Positions 1 through 5,710 of a stretch of 8,033 nt of DNA are shown piece after piece. Both the position numbers and the translations under genes were made by a program. The notes under the pieces were generated by a model. The model worked only from the letters and a program-made list of their open reading frames with translations, did not search any database and had not been told where the DNA came from. The stretch is taken from contig CACXCL010000139.1 in assembly GCA_902766115.1 (NCBI GenBank), positions 1-8,033 of the forward strand, read 5' to 3'. This stretch comes from an uncultured Ruminococcus sp. (GTDB lineage Bacteria; Bacillota; Clostridia; Oscillospirales; CAG-272). The number at the start of each line of letters is the position of its first letter. Position 1 is the first letter of the stretch.

Positions 1-1254
1 AAGATCGCGGCGAACGTCGCTCTGCTCTATTTCATCGGCATGCCCGGCACTCCCGTGAGCACCTTCATCTGCTATCTCACCGCGACCGTTATAAACATGG
101 TGTTCATCACCAAATACACTGATCTGAAGCTCAACTTCAAGCGTGTTTTCGTCCGCCCGTTTATCGCCGGCATCATCTGCGGCGGCGCGGCGATCGGATC
201 GCGGCTCCTGTTCGTCAGATTTCTCCCCGGCAAGATCTCGACCGTCCTTGCCATCCTGTCGGCGGTCCTTGTGTACGTGTCGCTGATATTCTCGGTCAAG
301 GCCATCGAATCCGAAGACATATCCCTTCTTCCGAAGGGTGAGAAGATCGCCGGATTCATCGGGAAGATACGCCTCAACACCGTCGCTTCCACCGTGGCGA
401 TCTGCCTCGTTATCGGCGCTGTCGGAGGAGCGGGATTCGGGATAAGCGCGGCGAAATACAAAAAGATAATGGACGCGGCGGAGAGAGCGGAGACCGCCGA
501 CTCGAGGCTTTCCTCATACGCCTCCGCCGCGAAGACGAGACCTCTGTCGAAGGACCCGTACTACGGAATGATAAGCGTGATAAGAGAGGACGAGACCCTG
601 AGCGAAAATGAGGAGATGATCCTCGGGAAACGTCTTTCATACAGCTTTGCCGATCTTTCCAAGGAGAAGTTCTATCCCGACCTCGCCATGAAGGTCGCGG
701 AGCTTTATCTGTCCTCCTATGATCCGGGATCCGGCGAATCGGAGAAGGAAAACGAAAAACTGTACGAGCACTATTTAACGAAGCTCGTTCAATGGACGTC
801 TAACAGCGCGCCGGAGGGAAAATACTACCCGCACGCCGATCTCGCCAAAGGGATCGGGGGCGTGGCGGAGCACCTGCTTGACGACCTGAAGAAAGATGAA
901 AGCCCTTCTGATGGCGGGAAAACGAAGGAACCGGCTCCCGATGACGCGGAAAAGGCAAGAGAGGAAACGGAAGATTACTTCAGGTCGATCAAAATGCTGG
1001 CGAAAAACGTTCCTCTGGAACAGGATCACGACGCGCTCGTCGGCGCCTGCGGACTGGCGACAGAGGCCCTGGACGATAACCTTGAAAGGTTCCTCAACAA
1101 CGGGGTAAAGCGGGAGGACGTGGAAAAAACGGTCGAAAGGCTCATCCACACGCTTGAGAGAACGTCTCCGTCCTCCGTGTACAAGAGAAATACCGAGGCA
1201 ATGGCGGATTATCTTGCGACTCTCAACGCCATCAGGTTCAAACTGGAAGGGTAA
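1..1254 (+). CDS. MATE/SpoVB-like lipid flippase, 3' part, with extra C-terminal sensor-like domain (partial)
   Basis: The reading frame is open from the first base, so the 5' end lies outside the window; 417 residues are visible. Residues 1 to about 105 contain several hydrophobic helices and end with LLPKGEKIA (109-117), a typical C-terminal end of MATE/polysaccharide-flippase proteins of the SpoVB/YabM type, which move lipid-linked precursors across the cytoplasmic membrane. Its position directly before mazG matches yabM in the Bacillus yab cluster. Unlike ordinary YabM, the frame continues: a further membrane segment (about 128-149), then about 270 hydrophilic, mostly helical residues split by a Pro/Asp/Lys-rich linker (about 295-325). 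From memory, this tail resembles the extracytoplasmic TPR-like part of clostridial Ser/Thr kinases (KYKKIMDAAERA, then DLAMKVAELYLSSYDPG). The flippase call is firm as a family, the substrate is unknown, and the tail's relationship is inferred. The stop codon lies 6 nt before mazG. Confidence 0.8.
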   Translation, partial: KIAANVALLYFIGMPGTPVSTFICYLTATVINMVFITKYTDLKLNFKRVFVRPFIAGIICGGAAIGSRLLFVRFLPGKISTVLAILSAVLVYVSLIFSVKAIESEDISLLPKGEKIAGFIGKIRLNTVASTVAICLVIGAVGGAGFGISAAKYKKIMDAAERAETADSRLSSYASAAKTRPLSKDPYYGMISVIREDETLSENEEMILGKRLSYSFADLSKEKFYPDLAMKVAELYLSSYDPGSGESEKENEKLYEHYLTKLVQWTSNSAPEGKYYPHADLAKGIGGVAEHLLDDLKKDESPSDGGKTKEPAPDDAEKAREETEDYFRSIKMLAKNVPLEQDHDALVGACGLATEALDDNLERFLNNGVKREDVEKTVERLIHTLERTSPSSVYKRNTEAMADYLATLNAIRFKLEG

Positions 1255-1260
1255 TATAAA

Positions 1261-1983
1261 ATGGACGCGAAAGAAGTAAAAAAAGAGATACTCAGCACCG
1301 AACGTCACGATATGGATTCTCTCCTCAGGATAATGGCATGCCTCAGAGGAGAGGAGGGCTGCCCCTGGGACAGGGCGCAGACCCATAAGACGATAAGAGG
1401 CGACCTGATAGAGGAGACCTACGAGGTAGTCGAGGCCATAGACAACGACGATCCCGTGCTCCTCCGCGAGGAGCTCGGAGACCTGCTCCTTCAGATCGTC
1501 TTTCACGCACGGATCGAAGAGGAGGCGGGAAGATTCGGATTCTCCGATGTTGTCCGGGAAATCTGCGAGAAGCTTATCCGCCGTCATCCTCACGTTTTCG
1601 GCGAGGTGAAAGCGGACAACGAAGAAAGCGCGCTCGCATCCTGGGACGCGGCGAAAAAGGTCGAAAAACACCGCGACGGAGCGAAGGGCACGATGAAGGC
1701 GGTCCCGCCGTCTCTCCCGTCGCTCATGAGAGCGAAGAAGGTCGCCAAGGCTGCGATCAAGGACGGATATGATTTCGGAGACGAAAAGACGATCCTTGAG
1801 AGCGTGATCGCGTCTCTGAACGCTTTGAAAAACGGGGAAATACCGGACGGGACAGACGAAAACTCAGTTTTCGGCGACGCGCTTTTTGCCTTTTCTGTCA
1901 TTTCTGCGCTGAAAAAAGCCGATTTTGAGGAAATATTGAATAAAAAAACCGCCCATTTTATAGAAAACTACACACATTTGTGA
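1261..1983 (+). CDS. mazG: MazG nucleoside triphosphate pyrophosphohydrolase
   Basis: This 240-residue protein belongs to the MazG family, which hydrolyses (d)NTPs to the monophosphate and pyrophosphate and is thought to clean nucleotide pools or lower ppGpp. The first all-alpha NTP-PPase domain is well conserved: CPWD (34-37), QTH (40-42), LIEETYEVVEAID (49-61), EELGDLLLQIVFH (70-82) and RRHPHVFG (107-114), which supply the acidic Mg-binding residues. The second domain (about 155-240) follows the E. coli layout but has lost most acidic residues. There is no N-terminal tetrapyrrole-methylase domain, unlike Bacillus YabN. The ATG at 1261 is preceded by GGAAGG (1246-1251). The gene sits 6 nt after the flippase and is probably co-transcribed with it. 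Confidence 0.93.
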   Translation: MDAKEVKKEILSTERHDMDSLLRIMACLRGEEGCPWDRAQTHKTIRGDLIEETYEVVEAIDNDDPVLLREELGDLLLQIVFHARIEEEAGRFGFSDVVREICEKLIRRHPHVFGEVKADNEESALASWDAAKKVEKHRDGAKGTMKAVPPSLPSLMRAKKVAKAAIKDGYDFGDEKTILESVIASLNALKNGEIPDGTDENSVFGDALFAFSVISALKKADFEEILNKKTAHFIENYTHL

Positions 1984-2011
1984 AAAAAACGAAAAAAATT
2001 CGCCTTTTCTA

Positions 2012-2040
2012 TTGCTATTTTCAAACAAAAGTGATATACT
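2012..2040 (+). promoter_or_regulatory. Sigma-A promoter for the HU gene
   Basis: TTGCTA (2012-2017, four of six consensus bases) is followed after 17 bp by TATACT (2035-2040). A TG lies one base before the -10, making it an extended -10 element. Transcription would start near 2047, about 46 nt before the HU start. It lies in the only sizeable gap (109 bp) of the upstream half of the cluster. Confidence 0.7.
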
Positions 2041-2092
2041 TAGACGTAAGCAAAAACCCCAAAAAAATATTTTAAGAAAAGGAAGTAGAATC

Positions 2093-2371
2093 ATGAATAA
2101 GTCACAGCTCGTCAGCTCTATCGCTGAAAAGACCGGTCTCACGAAGAAGGCCGCAGAAGGCGCTCTCGCAGCGGTTATCGAATCCGTTGAATGCGCTCTC
2201 GTAAAAGGCGACAAAGTTCAGCTCATCGGCTTCGGTACTTTCGGGACCAAGAAGAGAGCCGCCAGAAAGGGCAGAAACCCCGCTACCGGCGCTGAGATCA
2301 AAGTTCCTGCTTCGAAGGTCGTTTCCTTCTCCGCTTCTTCTGCTCTGAAGGCAAAGGTCAATAAGAAATAA
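2093..2371 (+). CDS. hup: DNA-binding protein HU
   Basis: This 92-residue protein is a standard HU-family histone-like protein, a nucleoid dimer that bends and wraps DNA with little sequence preference. It begins MNKSQLVSSIAEKTGLTK, has the dimer-core motif IGFGTF (45-50), and carries the DNA-gripping beta arm RKGRNPATG followed by IKVPA (58-73). The length is normal. The ATG at 2093 was chosen over upstream in-frame starts because it matches the family N-terminus and has GGAAG (2081-2085) at 7 nt. It has its own promoter inside the yab cluster. No terminator is visible before rqcP 36 nt downstream, so it probably also drives the downstream genes. Confidence 0.97.
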   Translation: MNKSQLVSSIAEKTGLTKKAAEGALAAVIESVECALVKGDKVQLIGFGTFGTKKRAARKGRNPATGAEIKVPASKVVSFSASSALKAKVNKK

Positions 2372-2407
2372 TTTCTTACCCTGAGATTTTTCGCGGGAGG
2401 TCACGGT

Positions 2408-2653
2408 ATGCGTCTTGACAAATTTCTGAAGCTTTCCCGCGTGATCAAACGCCGTTCCGTTGCAAACGACGCGTGCGACAACGAACACGTCGAAGTAAAC
2501 GGAAAAGCAGCAAGAGCATCGTACGGCGTCAAGGTCGGCGACGTGATCAGGATAACCTTCGGGGAGAAGACCGTTTCCATGCGTGTCCTCGACGTGAGGG
2601 AAAACGTCCCGAAAGCCGACGCATCTTCGCTGTACGAGATTATCGAAAGTTAA
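2408..2653 (+). CDS. rqcP: S4-domain RNA-binding protein RqcP (YabO)
   Basis: This 81-residue protein consists of an S4 RNA-binding fold: RLDKFLKLSRVIKRR (2-16), then VEVNGKAAR (28-36) and VKVGDVIRI (41-49). In Firmicutes this family (YabO, renamed RqcP) works with RqcH on the obstructed 50S subunit and helps add poly-alanine tails to stalled nascent chains. Cytoplasmic, ribosome-associated. The start is well fixed by GGGAGG (2395-2400), 7 nt before the ATG. Its place between mazG/HU and yabP matches the Bacillus order mazG(yabN)-yabO-yabP-yabQ-divIC. The TAA stop lies at the foot of the long hairpin that covers the start of yabP. Confidence 0.93.
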   Translation: MRLDKFLKLSRVIKRRSVANDACDNEHVEVNGKAARASYGVKVGDVIRITFGEKTVSMRVLDVRENVPKADASSLYEIIES

Positions 2654-2730
2654 ATCGGTATATGTATTCAATGCCGCTCATAAGATTATATGACAATATA
2701 ATTCTTGGAGCGGCATATGAATACCGATTT
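2652..2730 (+). promoter_or_regulatory. Long imperfect hairpin covering the yabP ribosome binding site and start codon
   Basis: About 30 base pairs can form in 79 nt: AAATCG (2652-2657) with CGATTT (2725-2730); GTATTCA (2664-2670) with TGAATAC (2718-2724); ATGCCGCT (2671-2678) with AGCGGCAT (2709-2716); AAGATTATAT (2682-2691) with ATATAATTCTT (2696-2706); loop GACA. Only a 6-nt left bulge, single-base bulges and a small internal loop interrupt it. The SD GGAG (2707-2710) and the ATG (2717-2719) of yabP are both inside the 3' arm. There is no T-tract, so it is not a standard terminator. A role in translational control is inferred. Confidence 0.75.
2658..2686 (+). promoter_or_regulatory. Possible sigma-E-type promoter for yabP-yabQ
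   Basis: CATAAGAT (2679-2686) resembles the sporulation sigma-E -10 (CATACAAT) at six of eight positions. An AT-rich GTATATGT (2658-2665) lies 13 bp upstream as a weak -35. The start would fall near 2693, in the apical loop of the hairpin, so the transcript would lack the 5' arm. In Bacillus yabP and yabQ belong to the mother-cell sigma-E regulon, which fits. The -35 match is poor. Confidence 0.38.
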
Positions 2731-2995
2731 GAAAACAGAACACAAGGTGTCAATGGTCTCAAGAGAGTATCTTGAGATAACTGGGATCGAGGAAGTGGAG
2801 AGTTACACCGATTCCGCCGTCGTAGCCGTTTCCTCGATGGGTGGCGTGACCGTGGAGGGAGAGGACATCCGCATCGAGAGCTTCAGCTCCGAGACGGGGA
2901 AACTCGTTATTCGCGGTAAAATCGACGGATTTTTCTATTTCGGCGGGGAGAGCGTCAAGAAAAAGACCCTTTTATCACGCATCAGACGCTCATGA
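2717..2995 (+). CDS. yabP: Sporulation protein YabP
   Basis: This 92-residue protein belongs to the YabP/YqfC family, small beta-rich proteins made in the mother cell and linked to spore cortex formation; the biochemical activity is unknown. The family signature is clear: H9 followed by REYLEITGIEEVESY (16-30), a GGVTVEGEDIRI strand pair, and GKLVIRGKIDGFFYF. The ATG at 2717 is preferred to the TTG at 2705 because GGAG (2707-2710) sits 6 nt upstream of it and would be inside the coding region of the longer form. The stop overlaps the yabQ start (ATGA at 2992-2995), implying coupled translation. Confidence 0.92.
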   Translation: MNTDLKTEHKVSMVSREYLEITGIEEVESYTDSAVVAVSSMGGVTVEGEDIRIESFSSETGKLVIRGKIDGFFYFGGESVKKKTLLSRIRRS

Positions 2996-3810
2996 TAGCC
3001 GATTTTCGTCTGTCAGCCCAGCTGACGGCGGTCCTCGTCGCGTTCGTTCTCGGCATGGCTTTCGGACTCGCTTTCGACGCGGTCCGGTTTATAAGGATCC
3101 TCGTGGGAGTAGAAACGACAGGGAAGAGAGGATCTCCGGAAAAAACGATACGGGCGTTTTTGATCCCGAAATGCATTTTTGCTTTCACGCTGGATCTCAT
3201 CGCGTCTCTCCTTTTTACCGGTTGTTTCTGTATCCTGAGCTATGTTTTCTGCTACGGGAAACTGAGAACGTACACTCTTTTTCCTGCTGCAGCGGGCTTT
3301 GTCCTTTTCAGGAAACTGCCCGGCAGGCTCACGGCGCGCGCCGCTTCGTCTGCGGCGCGGTTTATAAGGAGGACTGCCGGCAAAACGGCGTCTCTCCTCA
3401 TGAGGCCCGTCCGGTTTGCGCTGAGCAAGACGGCAAAGGCTTTCCGCTCCTTTGCGGGACTCGTTTCGCGCGGATATGAGCGCGTCAGGAGAAAACGTTT
3501 CACGAAGAGGATCACGGCGCGTCTCGGCGAGCTGACCGATTTACTCTCAGACACCCCCGCTGTTTCATTTGCGGGGAAAAAGATATCTTTACCCGACCGG
3601 AAGGGAGGCAGGAGAAGTGAAAAGCATAACGTCAAACATAGTACTGAAGCTGGCGCTTCTGCTTTTTGCCGTTCTTTGCGTCATAACGGTCGTGAAACTT
3701 CAGGTGAAAAACAACAGCCTGAAACAGCAGGCCGCCGCCACCGGAGAGCAGATAGAGCAGACGGAGGCGAGCAGAGATTTGAAGAAAGAATTGCTCGACA
3801 AGGATTTTGA
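2992..3810 (+). CDS. yabQ: Spore cortex biosynthesis protein YabQ, with abnormal C-terminal run-on
   Basis: The N-terminal part is a typical YabQ membrane domain: a helix at about 9-30 ending in the signature GLAFDAVRFIR (25-35), then two or three more hydrophobic segments (about 58-105). YabQ is a mother-cell membrane protein needed for cortex formation. After about residue 115 the protein is basic and soluble. The open frame gives 272 residues, but Bacillus YabQ has about 211, and residue 208 coincides with the divIC start at 3617. The last 64 or so residues are read out of frame through divIC and have the Arg/Glu-rich look of a shadow translation. Either the stop was lost by a small frameshift or the gene truly overlaps divIC; the N-terminal call is firm, the 3' end is not. 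Confidence 0.82.
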   Translation: MIADFRLSAQLTAVLVAFVLGMAFGLAFDAVRFIRILVGVETTGKRGSPEKTIRAFLIPKCIFAFTLDLIASLLFTGCFCILSYVFCYGKLRTYTLFPAAAGFVLFRKLPGRLTARAASSAARFIRRTAGKTASLLMRPVRFALSKTAKAFRSFAGLVSRGYERVRRKRFTKRITARLGELTDLLSDTPAVSFAGKKISLPDRKGGRRSEKHNVKHSTEAGASAFCRSLRHNGRETSGEKQQPETAGRRHRRADRADGGEQRFEERIARQGF

Positions 3811-3892
3811 TCTCGATTACGTTATCGAGCTCGCTCGTGAAAAACTTCATCTGAGCCTTCCGAACGAGATCATATTCTACAATGACAACTGA
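3617..3892 (+). CDS. divIC: Septum formation initiator DivIC/FtsB-like
   Basis: This 91-residue bitopic membrane protein has a short cytoplasmic N-terminus, one transmembrane helix (about 8-27), a coiled-coil segment rich in Gln/Glu/Lys (about 28-60) and the family C-terminal motif ELAREKLHLSLPNEIIFY. DivIC/FtsB proteins join FtsL and DivIB/FtsQ in the divisome and regulate septal peptidoglycan synthesis. The GTG at 3617 is chosen because GGGAGG (3603-3608) lies 8 nt upstream and the protein then starts at the usual distance from the membrane helix; an ATG at 3569 would add 16 unconserved residues. It ends the yab cluster and overlaps the yabQ frame. Confidence 0.9.
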   Translation: MKSITSNIVLKLALLLFAVLCVITVVKLQVKNNSLKQQAAATGEQIEQTEASRDLKKELLDKDFDLDYVIELAREKLHLSLPNEIIFYNDN

Positions 3893-3900
3893 AAAAAATT

Positions 3901-3926
3901 CCCGCCGTCAACGCGGCGGGATATTT
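3901..3926. terminator. Terminator after divIC, possibly bidirectional
   Basis: CCCGCCG (3901-3907) pairs with CGGCGGG (3914-3920) over a 6-nt loop. In the + direction the following ATATTT is a weak T-tract. In the - direction the stem is followed by AATTTTTTT, which is stronger, although no - strand gene ends here. It separates the yab cluster from the fumarase gene. Confidence 0.6.
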
Positions 3927-3955
3927 CGTAGTCCGACAGAAGAAAGGCCGTTCAA

Positions 3956-4819
3956 ATGGACAATAATATTCGATTTATTGACGCGGAGACGATATCCGCC
4001 GCTGTTGCGGATCTCTTTGTCCGTGCGGTGACAGTTCTCCCGGAAAACGTTGAGCGAGACGTGCGGGACGCCGCGTCGTGCGAGACGTGCGAGGCGGGGA
4101 AAAAAGTGCTGCAAGTCATCTCCGACAATCTCGACGCGGCGAGGGAATATAACGTTCCGATATGCCAGGATACCGGCATGGCGGTGGTTTTTGCGACCGT
4201 GGGACAAGACGTCCACATCACCGGAAAGACGCTGGAAGAGGCTGTGAACGAAGGCGTGAGGCGCGCATACGTCGACGGTCTCCTGCGCCTTTCGGTGGTC
4301 TCGGATCCGCTCTACGACCGGCGGAATACCAACGATAACACTCCCGCCGTGATCCATGCGGAATTTACGTCGGATAAAGAGTATCGCGACAAGATAGTTC
4401 TGACCGCCGCGCCCAAGGGATTCGGAAGCGAAAACATGAGCGCCGTCCGGATGATGACTCCGTCTGCAACGGAGGACGACGTGGTGGATTTCGTCGTTTC
4501 CGCGGTCCGGAAGGCGGGAGCGAATCCGTGTCCCCCGATCTATCTGGGAGTTGGCGTCGGCGGCGATTTTGAGCAATGCGCTCTCATGTCGAAAAAGGCG
4601 CTGCTCCGTCATGATCCTTCCCCTGACCCGAGATACGCGGCTCTGGAAAACCGGATCAAAAACGAGGTCAACAAGCTCCGGATAGGACCTCAGGGCTTCG
4701 GAGGCGACGTGACGTGCCTCGGCGCATACGTTGAGTTCGCGCCGACTCACATCGCGGGCCTTCCCGTCGCAGTTAACATAAACTGTCATGTGGCGCGTCA
4801 CATGACGACCGTGATCTGA
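3956..4819 (+). CDS. fumA: Fumarate hydratase class I, alpha subunit (Fe-S)
   Basis: This 287-residue protein is the alpha subunit (TtdA/FumA N-terminal type) of the oxygen-sensitive class I hydro-lyases, which convert fumarate and L-malate (or the related tartrate) using a [4Fe-4S] cluster. The three cluster cysteines are visible in their family contexts: ICQDTG (C70), NPCPPIYLGVGVGG (C192) and NINCHVARH (C277). PKGFGSENMS (153-162) and GPQGFGGDVTCLG are further signatures. Length is normal for the separate alpha subunit. AAAGG (3943-3947) precedes the ATG at 8 nt. The active enzyme needs a beta subunit that is usually the next gene; here the next gene is a zinc-ribbon protein. Fumarase rather than tartrate dehydratase is the more common role but is not proved by sequence. 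Confidence 0.92.
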   Translation: MDNNIRFIDAETISAAVADLFVRAVTVLPENVERDVRDAASCETCEAGKKVLQVISDNLDAAREYNVPICQDTGMAVVFATVGQDVHITGKTLEEAVNEGVRRAYVDGLLRLSVVSDPLYDRRNTNDNTPAVIHAEFTSDKEYRDKIVLTAAPKGFGSENMSAVRMMTPSATEDDVVDFVVSAVRKAGANPCPPIYLGVGVGGDFEQCALMSKKALLRHDPSPDPRYAALENRIKNEVNKLRIGPQGFGGDVTCLGAYVEFAPTHIAGLPVAVNINCHVARHMTTVI

Positions 4820-4844
4820 AAGATCATATGAAGGGAGAATAAAA

Positions 4845-5198
4845 ATGTATTGCGAAAGATGCCGTCTCGTTTTCGACGGGGGAAAGTGTCCGGAATGCGG
4901 TAAGAAGAGCAAAAGGGATGTGGAACCGGATGACGCCTGTTTCCTTACCGAACAGCCTCAGATCTTCTCGGATATGCTCACCGATATTCTTGAGCAGAAC
5001 TCTATACCGTATTATACAAAGGGCGTCTACGGCGCGGGACTCGCCATCAAGATCGGTCCCGTGAACGAGCGGTTCAGGATATACGTTTTGTACCGCGATC
5101 TCGAAAGAGCCGGGGATATCGTTACGGGACTTTTCGAATCCCCCGTAGACGACCCGGCGGGTCTTTTCGCTGACCAGGAAGACCGGGATACAAAATAA
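4845..5198 (+). CDS. Small zinc-ribbon protein with DUF2007-like domain
   Basis: This 117-residue protein starts with a four-cysteine zinc ribbon (C3, C6, C15, C18: CERC and CPECGKK). After an acidic linker it has a compact alpha/beta region (about 38-98) with the pattern of DUF2007 proteins, sometimes labelled putative signal-transducing: a helix SDMLTDILEQNSIPYY, a hydrophobic strand LAIKIG, a second strand FRIYVLYRDL, then a helix. No enzymatic residues are evident and no function is known. It has no signal peptide or membrane helix. AGGGAG (4832-4837) lies 7 nt before the ATG. It is 25 nt after fumA and probably co-transcribed with it. The DUF2007 assignment comes from pattern only. Confidence 0.8.
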   Translation: MYCERCRLVFDGGKCPECGKKSKRDVEPDDACFLTEQPQIFSDMLTDILEQNSIPYYTKGVYGAGLAIKIGPVNERFRIYVLYRDLERAGDIVTGLFESPVDDPAGLFADQEDRDTK

Positions 5199-5205
5199 TT
5201 GCTTT

Positions 5206-5664
5206 CTAAGCCCGCCGACGCATTGCGCTGCGGCGGGCTTTTCTCGCCCTTTCTCCCGCCTTCCCCGCGCCGCGGCGTCTGCTTTTTCTGTTCTGCGTCA
5301 GATACGCCCCCGCCGCGCCTGCAGCAACGATCCCCAGCAGAAGAAGCGCCGTTACCCGGGCGGGCCTGTCGCCGAATCCCGCTCCCAAACCCTGAACGAA
5401 AACGATGGCGCAGTAAACCGCTCCGGAGATGGCGCCCGACAGCGGTCCCGGCCGGAGAAACTTGCCGCAGGCGACGCCTCCGGCGAAGGACCCGGCGTAA
5501 AGCGCGCAGAGTCCCAACGGCAGCGCGAGTTTTTTCGGATCGGGCGCGGAGCACAGTCCGAATGCGAAGATCGTTAGAAAAAAGAGCGACGCCGCGACGG
5601 ATACGGCAAGAGATTTCAGCACGCAAATCACGGCGCGGACGCCGGACGGTCTGTTTTCATTCAT
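5206..5664 (-). CDS. TIGR04086/DUF3792-family membrane protein
   Basis: This 152-residue protein has four predicted membrane helices (about 15-37, 46-66, 77-95 and 103-122) rich in Gly and Ala. Size, helix pattern and position just downstream of yajC match the TIGR04086 (YrzE-like) family of clostridia and bacilli; function unknown, possibly linked to the Sec/YajC context. The start at 5664 is preferred to an upstream in-frame ATG (5691) because a perfect GGAGG (5673-5677 on this strand) lies 8 nt before it; the longer version would place that site inside the gene. The C-terminal tail (126-152) is very basic, with 14 Arg/Lys in 27 residues, and its end is encoded within the terminator stem shared with the convergent gene. 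Confidence 0.85.
   Translation of the reverse strand: MNENRPSGVRAVICVLKSLAVSVAASLFFLTIFAFGLCSAPDPKKLALPLGLCALYAGSFAGGVACGKFLRPGPLSGAISGAVYCAIVFVQGLGAGFGDRPARVTALLLLGIVAAGAAGAYLTQNRKSRRRGAGKAGERARKARRSAMRRRA
5208..5244 (+). terminator. Rho-independent terminator shared by convergent genes
   Basis: AAGCCCGCCG (5208-5217) pairs perfectly with CGGCGGGCTT (5231-5240) over a 13-nt loop, followed by a short T-tract (TTTTCT). It lies 9 nt after the zinc-ribbon stop. It also encodes the last residues of the convergent TIGR04086 gene, whose stop is at 5206-5208. In the - direction the stretch after the stem is only moderately T-rich. Confidence 0.85.
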
Positions 5665-5671
5665 AACAAAA

Positions 5672-5710
5672 ACCTCCGAGAAGATATTCATTCCATATCT
5701 ATTCGGAGGT
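5672..5710 (-). promoter_or_regulatory. Terminator-like hairpin that contains the Shine-Dalgarno of the TIGR04086 gene
   Basis: In the - strand RNA, ACCTCCGA (5710-5703) pairs with TCGGAGGT (5679-5672) and AGATAT (5700-5695) with ATATCT (5687-5682), with a 7-nt loop and a two-base imperfection. It is followed at once by TTTTTGTT and then the ATG. The GGAGG ribosome site is the 3' arm of the stem. On the + strand the same stem is followed by CTGTTTTTT, so it can act as a terminator both ways. Confidence 0.75.

Noticed and set aside
775..1671. 298-codon open frame on the - strand across the flippase tail and mazG
   Set aside because: It is the complement of two convincing + strand genes, has no ribosome site and no family resemblance.
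2697..2702. Perfect TATAAT just before yabP
   Set aside because: A start from it would fall near 2709, within the SD, leaving almost no leader; the hairpin's A/T pairing explains the sequence better.
2705..2716. TTG at 2705 as the yabP start
   Set aside because: It overlaps the GGAG that serves the ATG at 2717 and adds residues not typical of the family.
3908..4912. 334-codon open frame on the - strand across fumA
   Set aside because: Shadow of fumA, whose cysteines and signatures are unambiguous on the + strand; His/Arg-rich composition typical of antisense frames.
5027..5626. 199-codon open frame on the - strand
   Set aside because: Arg-rich shadow overlapping the real TIGR04086 gene in another frame and the zinc-ribbon gene.
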